Source: Rhodococcus sovatensis (lineage in GTDB: Bacteria > Actinomycetota > Actinomycetes > Mycobacteriales > Mycobacteriaceae). From it: DNA of 64,000 nucleotides. How positions within the stretch are numbered: the first letter of the stretch is position 1; every line of letters begins with the position of its first letter. The position numbers were made by a program, and so were the translations under genes. This document shows positions 58,954-64,000 of the stretch, piece by piece. The DNA lies in NCBI RefSeq assembly GCF_037327425.1, contig NZ_CP147846.1:4650001-4714000 (forward strand), in the 5' to 3' direction. A model generated the notes under the pieces. The model ran no database searches. It was not told where the DNA came from and saw nothing but the letters and a program-made list of their open reading frames with translations.

Positions 58954-60332
58954 TGATCTCTCTCCCGGTGGCGGTCACCATCGCATCGGTGTGCGTAGGT
59001 TTCGTTCTGTTCGTGTCCGCTGCTGCGGGCGCCCAGCAGAGATGGGATCGCCGACGCGTCATTGCACTTCTGGTGGTCGCGATCTGCTGCATTTCCGTCG
59101 TGCCGTTGACGGTCGCGCTCGTTGCGGCGGTCTGATCCCGCCACCAGCATGATCACCGCGGCGAGCACCGCCAAGCCCATCACGAACGACGCCATCGCGG
59201 TCCACCCGAACTGTTGGTAGATCACGCCGCCGAACCACCCTACGACGCTCGATCCGCCGTAGTAGAACAGGTTGTACAGCGACGTCGCCTGCGCTCGGCC
59301 GACGATCGCCCGCTGTCCGGTCCACCCCGAGGCAATGGCATGAGCTGCGAAGAACCCGATGGTGAGCACGACCAGTCCGAGGAGTATCACGACGAGATTG
59401 CTGCTGATCGTCAACGAAACGCCCGCAATCATGACGACGGTGGATCCTGCTAGGACGGGTCCACGGCCACGCTTGACCGCCAGCAAACCGGCGACCCGCG
59501 AGGACACCGTCCCGCTCAGATACGCGATGAAAATGAGACTGATGATCGACTGCGGCAACCCGAACGGCACACCCTCCAGCCTGAACCCGAGGAAGTTGTA
59601 GATCGCGACGAAGCCGCCCATCAGGAGAAAGCCCTGCGCGTACAGCGCGAGCATTCCCGGTTCACGAAGGTTCGCCCACAATCTCGCACTCAGCGACGGA
59701 CCGTCGGACGCGGTCCCGAGGAAGCGTCGAGGCTTCGGGGCGAGTAGCAGAAACAGCCCGGCAGCGACGGCAGCGATCACGGACACTGTCAGAGTGCCGA
59801 TGCGCCAGTTCGTGAATTCTGCAACCGGACCCGCCACGATCCGTCCGAGCAGACCGCCGAGCGTCGTCCCCGACACGTAGGTCGCTGCTGCAAGCGCGGT
59901 GTGCTTACGGTGCACCTCTTCGCTGAGGTACGCGATTGCGATGGCAGGCAGCCCACCGAGAGCCGCGCCCTCGAAGAAGCGAATCGACAGAAGCACCGGA
60001 AGCGACGACGACAGCGGTACGATCAGACCCAGCACTGTCGCTGTGACGACCGAGATGCTCATCGCGCGTACCCGGCCGATCCGGTCGGCGACCACCGACC
60101 AGGGCAGCACCGACACCGCGACTCCGACGGTTGCCAGTCCGACAGCGAGCGAGGATTGCGACGGCGTGATCTCCAGGCTCGATGCGATGAGCGGCAGGAT
60201 GCCCTGGACCGAATAGAGCTGAGCGAACGACGCGATACCCGCGAACAGCAGTGCTGCGACGAGTCGCTTGTACTGGCGAGAGCCGCGTGGGTGGCCCTCC
60301 CACTCGAGCGAAGATTCGGACATCGAACTCAT
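58950..60332 (-). CDS. MFS transporter, YnfM-like (DHA1)
   Basis: 460 aa, 12 helices in the first ~405 residues (FAGIASFAQLYSVQGILPLIASS; RFFEGAALGGLPAIAIAYLSEEV; FFAAHAIASGWTGQRA). The last ~55 residues (RNERDRQRHDGNAADRDHQK...) are hydrophilic and lie antisense to the small membrane gene, so the original stop may have been lost. ATG 60332. Divergent from a LysR regulator that probably controls it. Likely a drug or metabolite exporter. Confidence 0.85.
   Translation of the reverse strand: MSSMSESSLEWEGHPRGSRQYKRLVAALLFAGIASFAQLYSVQGILPLIASSLEITPSQSSLAVGLATVGVAVSVLPWSVVADRIGRVRAMSISVVTATVLGLIVPLSSSLPVLLSIRFFEGAALGGLPAIAIAYLSEEVHRKHTALAAATYVSGTTLGGLLGRIVAGPVAEFTNWRIGTLTVSVIAAVAAGLFLLLAPKPRRFLGTASDGPSLSARLWANLREPGMLALYAQGFLLMGGFVAIYNFLGFRLEGVPFGLPQSIISLIFIAYLSGTVSSRVAGLLAVKRGRGPVLAGSTVVMIAGVSLTISSNLVVILLGLVVLTIGFFAAHAIASGWTGQRAIVGRAQATSLYNLFYYGGSSVVGWFGGVIYQQFGWTAMASFVMGLAVLAAVIMLVAGSDRRNERDRQRHDGNAADRDHQKCNDASAIPSLLGARSSGHEQNETYAHRCDGDRHRERDH
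58953..59135 (+). CDS. Small two-helix membrane protein
   Basis: 60 aa: two hydrophobic helices (VAVTIASVCVGFVLFVSAAAG and ALLVVAICCISVVPLTVALV) around a basic loop RWDRRR. ATG 58953 overlaps the PPOX stop codon, implying coupled translation. It lies antisense to the C-terminal extension of the convergent MFS gene. Membrane-protein composition supports it as real; function unknown. Confidence 0.6.
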   Translation: MISLPVAVTIASVCVGFVLFVSAAAGAQQRWDRRRVIALLVVAICCISVVPLTVALVAAV

Positions 60333-60414
60333 TGCTTCGACGCTATGACTCGAAACTACCTACGTCCAATGCATGAACCGGGTCAATTCGATACGTCAGC
60401 GATATGATTCAGCG

Positions 60415-61317
60415 ATGCGCGACGAGGCGAGGGACCTGCTGGCCCTCATTCCGACGCTCCTCGCTGTCGCCGACACCGAGCACATCACCGAAGCGTCGGA
60501 TCTCCTCGGCATCCCGCAGCCCACCGTCAGCCGACAGATCGCCCGGGCGTCGAAGATCCTCGGTGTGGAGATCGTCGAGCGGCGAGGTCGCGGGATCGCC
60601 CTGACCACCGCGGGACGAATTCTGATGCCGTACCTGCACCGTGTCGCCGTAGACCTCGAGGCGGGGTTGGACGCCATGAGCAAGCACGACGCCACAGCGC
60701 GCGGGCGCATCTCGATCAGCTTCCAGAACACGCTCGGCGAGGACATCGTGCCTGCCCTGATCAAGCAGTTTCGCGGAGAGCACCCCGCGGTGACCTTCGA
60801 ACTCGATCAGGGGGCGCGTGCACGGTGCCTCGACCGTCTCGACGACGCAGCAGCCGACCTCGCGTTCGTTTCTCTCAGCACCGAGCACACGGCGACGAAC
60901 TCGTTCCAGCTCTACGACGAACGTCTGGTCCTCGTCGTTCCTGCCGACCATCCGTTGGCCGGCGCACGCTCGGTGGACCTCGCCGACACGGCCGAAGAGA
61001 ACTACGTCGCGATGGGTCACGGTTTCGGCATGCGGTCGATCTGCGACGAGCTCTGGTCCGGCGCCGGCATCGCTCCCGAGATCGCCTTCGAGGGCCAGGA
61101 CATCCATACGCTGCGCGGACTCGTCGGCGCCGGGCTCGGGATCAGCATCCTTCCGCGGATGCGCAGCCACGGCCGGGAAACGGTCGAGGTGCGAATCGCG
61201 GATCCAGCAGCACGACGACGCATCGGGATGGTCTGGTCCACCCGCCAGCACGCGAGCCAGGTCGAGGCGTTTCGATCGATGGTCATCCGCAACGGCCGCG
61301 GCCTGGTCGTCAGGTGA
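60415..61317 (+). CDS. LysR-family regulator
   Basis: 300 aa. Helix-turn-helix LLALIPTLLAVADTEHITEASDLLGIPQPTVSRQIARASKILG; effector domain with ISISFQNTLGEDIVPALIKQF and DLAFVSLSTEH. Expected to activate the divergent MFS transporter in response to its substrate. ATG 60415 gives the usual N-terminus; ATG 60373 would add 14 residues. Followed by palindrome copy 5. Confidence 0.88.
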   Translation: MRDEARDLLALIPTLLAVADTEHITEASDLLGIPQPTVSRQIARASKILGVEIVERRGRGIALTTAGRILMPYLHRVAVDLEAGLDAMSKHDATARGRISISFQNTLGEDIVPALIKQFRGEHPAVTFELDQGARARCLDRLDDAAADLAFVSLSTEHTATNSFQLYDERLVLVVPADHPLAGARSVDLADTAEENYVAMGHGFGMRSICDELWSGAGIAPEIAFEGQDIHTLRGLVGAGLGISILPRMRSHGRETVEVRIADPAARRRIGMVWSTRQHASQVEAFRSMVIRNGRGLVVR

Positions 61318-61330
61318 GGTGGCTCCGCCA

Positions 61331-61378
61331 CCAGTGGCACGATTAAGTGCATCGGGGTGCACTCAATCGTGCCACTGG
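61331..61378. repeat. Dispersed 45-bp palindrome, copy 5
   Basis: CCAGTGGCACGATTAAGTGC and its near-exact complement (61358-61378; one G-U-type pair) around the same TCGGGG loop as copy 2. The GGTT/AACC pair of copy 2 is GATT/AATC here, a compensatory double change. Flanks GGTGGCTCCGCCA and GCGCGGAGCGCCA. Lies 13 bp after the LysR stop. Confidence 0.92.
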
Positions 61379-61412
61379 CGCGGAGCGCCAGAACGTCGAA
61401 ACCTCGCTGTGG

Positions 61413-62021
61413 TTGAGTAAGTCCGTGCAGCTGATTCTGGTACGCCACGCGCTTCCGCTCCGTTCCGAAGAGTCCGCCGACCCACCGCTCGCCGAACTCG
61501 GGCACCAGCAGGCAGCACGCATTCCCGACGCCCTGGCGCGGTTCGGCGTCGCGCGTGCCGTCGCCAGCACCCAGTTGCGCGCGCTGGAGACCGGGGCCTC
61601 GCTTGCCACGCACCGCGGTCTGCATCTCGACTCCGACGAGCGCCTCACCGAGTACGACCGCGACTTCGGCGGTTACGTCCCCATCGAGGACGCGCGCACC
61701 GAATTCGCCGACGCCTTTGCGCGCATCAAGGACGGCCACCTCCCCGAGCAGGTCGACGAGGTGGCGTTCCGCGCTCGTGTCCTCGAGGGGGTCGCGGCGG
61801 CGGTCCACGGCGTCGAGCACACCGATACCGTCGTGGTCTTCGCGCACGGAGGTGTCATCAACATCGTGCTGCAGGACATTCTCACGACTCCGAAGGTGCT
61901 CGGATTTCCGATCGACTACTGTTCGATCACACGAATCCTGTACTCACGCAACGGTAAACGCTCGGTTGCGTCGATCAACGAGACGCAGCATGTGTGGGAT
62001 CTACTGCCGCGCAACCGCTAG
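61413..62021 (+). CDS. Histidine phosphatase family protein
   Basis: About 202 aa. VQLILVRHALPLRSEES holds the catalytic RH; ASTQLRALETG the second Arg; LTEYDRDFGGY; and VVFAHGGVINIVLQDIL the second catalytic His. Phosphoglycerate-mutase-like fold, possible broad phosphatase. TTG 61413 or GTG 61425 is the start; neither has a clear ribosome site. A stem-loop follows the stop. Confidence 0.85.
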   Translation: MSKSVQLILVRHALPLRSEESADPPLAELGHQQAARIPDALARFGVARAVASTQLRALETGASLATHRGLHLDSDERLTEYDRDFGGYVPIEDARTEFADAFARIKDGHLPEQVDEVAFRARVLEGVAAAVHGVEHTDTVVVFAHGGVINIVLQDILTTPKVLGFPIDYCSITRILYSRNGKRSVASINETQHVWDLLPRNR

Positions 62022-62064
62022 ATTCCCCCGTCGCGCGCCAGATCCTCATAGACCTCTTAAACTG

Positions 62065-62108
62065 CCAGCTCACACCGTCATTTTGACGGAATATGTGCGG
62101 TGAGCTGG
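62065..62108. terminator. Nested stem-loop after the phosphatase gene
   Basis: CCAGCTCAC (62065-62073) and GTGAGCTGG (62100-62108) enclose an inner hairpin CCGTCA-TTT-TGACGG (62075-62089). About 45 bp after the phosphatase stop and 40 bp before the next ATG. Confidence 0.6.
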
Positions 62109-62147
62109 TCGAAGCGCACCCGAACGCCGGTTAGCCTCAGAACCACT

Positions 62148-63593
62148 ATGGGTAAATTCCGCGTTCTCCGCAGGCCGTCCGCTGCTCTCGTCGCCATTGC
62201 CTTTCCTCTGGTGGCTGCCGGTGCGTTCGCGCTCGGTGCCGGATACGACCTGAGCCCTGCCACCGAAACGTCCACGCCACCCGCGACAGCCACCCAGAAC
62301 ACCGCAGCCGGAGACCCGCTGGCGGAGTCGCGGAGCAGCCTGCAGCAAGCCGGTTTACCCCTGAGCTTTCTGGCCGGCGGAATCACGCAGTTGACCGATG
62401 GCGGCAATCAACTCAACGACGGCGTCGTGCAGCTCTCCGACGGCATCACCCAGGCTCACGACGGCACAATTCAGCTCGCCGATGGTTTCGGCCAGTATCG
62501 CGCCGGCATAGGCCAACTCGGCGATGGCGCGTCGCAGATCAGTGGTGGAGTCGACCAGCTCGTCGACCGCCTGTCCGCGTTCGGTGCGCAGCAGGCCGAA
62601 TTCACGGCTGCGCTGGACGCCGCGGCCTCCCAGGTCGACGCCTTCCCCCACCCCGGTTCCGACGCCATCTCCGGCCAGATCCGCGGCGTCATCGACACTC
62701 TGAACACGCAGGGTTTCGGACCGTCGACTCTCGCGGATCTCCAAACCCTCAAGAGCGGCGCGCAACAGCTGTCCGGCGAGCTCAACGACCCCTCCAGCCA
62801 ATTCCTGACGGCGACCGGTCAGCTGGGTGACGCCACAGTCCAGCTTCGTGACGGACTCGGCCAACTCGACGACGGTGGCGGCCAACTCCGCGCCGGAACC
62901 GATCAGCTCATCACCGCAGTAGAACCCGTCACGGGTATCGTCGACGGCATTTCAACCAACGTCCAGGACGCGACGACCGGGCTTCCGACTGCCAAGGAAC
63001 TGTCCGCACCCGCAACCTCAACCGACACCGCCGCGTCCACGTCCAGCACGCCGGTCGCGCCCTACCTCATCGCCGCTCTCGTCGCTGTGGGAGCGATCGG
63101 TGCCGTCAGCCTGGTACGAGTACTGAGCCGCGACTCTCGCTTCCGGTGGATCGCCGCCGCCGTCGCAATCCTGGCCGTCGGAGTATGCGCGGCACTGGCG
63201 TTCGCATTCACTGCGCCGGAAGCGGGCATCGGAGCACTGTTGGCCGCAGGCATCTTTCTCGTCGTATCCGCCGCTGCCTACCTCACGGCTGCGGGCGCGA
63301 TCCAACGTCTGCTCGGCGCCACCGTCGGACAAGCCGTCAACATCGCGTTACTCGTTGTCCAGGTGGTCGTCTGCGGCGCCGCCTACGCGAGCAGCGCAGC
63401 AATCTGGGTACACCTGTCGGCCTTCATGCCGATGGCCTACACCGCCGCCGGTGCTCGTGAGATCGGCTATTCAGCCATGACGTCGACCGGTGGGCTCGCC
63501 GTCCCCATGACGGTCGTACTGCTGGTAGTTTCCGCACTCGTCTACCGAGCTACCGACAACTCCCGCGAGACGGTGTCACCCGACTACGCGTAG
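62148..63593 (+). CDS. YhgE/Pip-like membrane protein
   Basis: 481 aa. One N-terminal helix (ALVAIAFPLVAAGAFALGAG), then an extracellular stretch with a heptad-like LxDGxxQL repeat (QLTDGGNQLNDG, QLSDGITQAHDG, QLGDGASQISGG, QLDDGGGQLRAG) typical of YhgE/Pip, Esat-secretion-associated and phage-infection proteins. Five to six helices close the C-terminus. Role unknown; YhgE-like proteins act in surface or secretion functions. ATG 62148. Confidence 0.82.
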   Translation: MGKFRVLRRPSAALVAIAFPLVAAGAFALGAGYDLSPATETSTPPATATQNTAAGDPLAESRSSLQQAGLPLSFLAGGITQLTDGGNQLNDGVVQLSDGITQAHDGTIQLADGFGQYRAGIGQLGDGASQISGGVDQLVDRLSAFGAQQAEFTAALDAAASQVDAFPHPGSDAISGQIRGVIDTLNTQGFGPSTLADLQTLKSGAQQLSGELNDPSSQFLTATGQLGDATVQLRDGLGQLDDGGGQLRAGTDQLITAVEPVTGIVDGISTNVQDATTGLPTAKELSAPATSTDTAASTSSTPVAPYLIAALVAVGAIGAVSLVRVLSRDSRFRWIAAAVAILAVGVCAALAFAFTAPEAGIGALLAAGIFLVVSAAAYLTAAGAIQRLLGATVGQAVNIALLVVQVVVCGAAYASSAAIWVHLSAFMPMAYTAAGAREIGYSAMTSTGGLAVPMTVVLLVVSALVYRATDNSRETVSPDYA

Positions 63594-63680
63594 CCCTCGA
63601 CTCGAGCACCCCGAAGCGCCGACGGTACCGTCAGGTACGCATTCGTATCGCGAACGTCGTGGTCGGGAAGAAGGGGAGTC

Positions 63681-64000
63681 GTGAACGAGAAGGCGACGCG
63701 CAAGGACTGGCTCGGGCTGAGTGTCCTCGTCATTCCCATCCTGCTCGTATCGATGGACATCTCAGTGCTCTACCTGGCGCTTCCCGCGGTCGCCGCCGAT
63801 CTCGAACCGACCAGCAACCAGACACTGTGGATCCTCGATCTCTACGGGTTCTTCCTGGCCGGGTTGCTCATCACGATGGGCTCTGTCGGCGACCGTATCG
63901 GCAGACGCAGGTTGTTGATGATCGGTGCGGTCGTGTTCGGCGCGGCGTCGGTGCTGGCCGCGTTCTCGACCTCCCCCGAAATGCTCCTGGTCGCGCGCGC
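63681..64000 (+). CDS. MFS transporter, DHA2 type (N-terminal part)
   Basis: The first ~106 residues of a drug:H+ antiporter-2 family exporter: DWLGLSVLVIPILLVSMDIS for helix 1, LDLYGFFLAGLLITMGSVGD with motif A DRIGRRRLLMIG. GTG 63681 after AAGGGGAG at 63670. Continues past the right edge. Resembles SmvA/EmrB-type quaternary-ammonium or drug exporters. Confidence 0.88.
   Translation, partial: MNEKATRKDWLGLSVLVIPILLVSMDISVLYLALPAVAADLEPTSNQTLWILDLYGFFLAGLLITMGSVGDRIGRRRLLMIGAVVFGAASVLAAFSTSPEMLLVAR

Noticed and set aside
1..64000. tRNA, rRNA, tmRNA or replication origin
   Set aside because: None recognised by eye: no cloverleaf with CCA-end/TTCGANTC pattern in a gap, no DnaA-box cluster. 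A computational tRNA scan would settle it.

Overview
The window looks like a chromosomal segment of a high-GC actinomycete, most likely Rhodococcus or a close relative in the Nocardiaceae. The evidence is mycobacterial-type genes: a GabD2-like succinate-semialdehyde dehydrogenase, a two-domain LysX, L-lysine 6-transaminase beside piperideine-6-carboxylate dehydrogenase, two F420-type PPOX proteins and a cutinase-like secreted protein. They sit with an aromatic-carotenoid module (CrtU, Rieske DUF5914 protein, methyltransferase) of the kind known from rhodococci. The species is inferred from gene content, not from a marker gene.

Layout. 0.4-3.8 kb: a 30-bp-period array of a palindromic repeat, gabD2 and an IS110-family element. 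3.8-22 kb: many small, independently regulated units (secreted lipase, MerR/TipA, RraA, ArsR-YoaK, PRISE reductase, TetR-BKACE, branched-chain aminotransferase-like protein, AzlCD, MarR-DJ-1), a beta-lactamase-fold pseudogene, and a retron-type reverse transcriptase at 14.2-15.6 kb with no obvious partner. 20.9-27 kb: the carotenoid genes, reading in from a copper-ATPase operon. 27-41 kb: secreted cutinase-like protein, UvrA paralogue, a hypothetical protein, lysine degradation (pcd divergent from lat), and an ABC importer behind a cobalamin riboswitch. 41.4-48.3 kb: a TrpE-TrpG fusion with a trp leader peptide (three tandem Trp codons) and attenuator, an MFS/LacI pair, a GGDEF-EAL protein and an F420-type PPOX protein. 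48.3-51.6 kb: a repeat-rich island with two inverted arrays, a GNAT acetyltransferase, an AbiEi-like gene broken by an 8-bp duplication, and the second IS110 copy. 51.7-64 kb: acyl desaturase, lysX, hydrolase, FabH-like ketosynthase, PPOX protein, MFS/LysR pair, histidine phosphatase, YhgE/Pip-like membrane protein and the start of another MFS transporter.

The most unusual material is non-coding. The two IS110 copies are inverted and nearly identical, and both sit in the loop of the same palindromic repeat; an uninterrupted copy of that site is present at 48.3 kb. The roughly 240-nt leader of each element is where an IS110 bridge RNA would be expected. A separate family of five 45-bp palindromes (loop tcgggg in the best two) lies at gene 3' ends, with compensatory base changes between copies. 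Other structures include a 17-bp inverted repeat over the lysX promoter, a parS-like 16-mer at 56.47 kb, and a hairpin at 21.9 kb whose paired blocks run in interleaved order.

No rRNA, tRNA, CRISPR array, replication origin or prophage was seen. Most genes have a recognisable family. The main unknowns are the partial gene at the left edge, the small Cys-rich protein at 14.0 kb, the 418-aa protein at 32.3 kb and the role of the reverse transcriptase.
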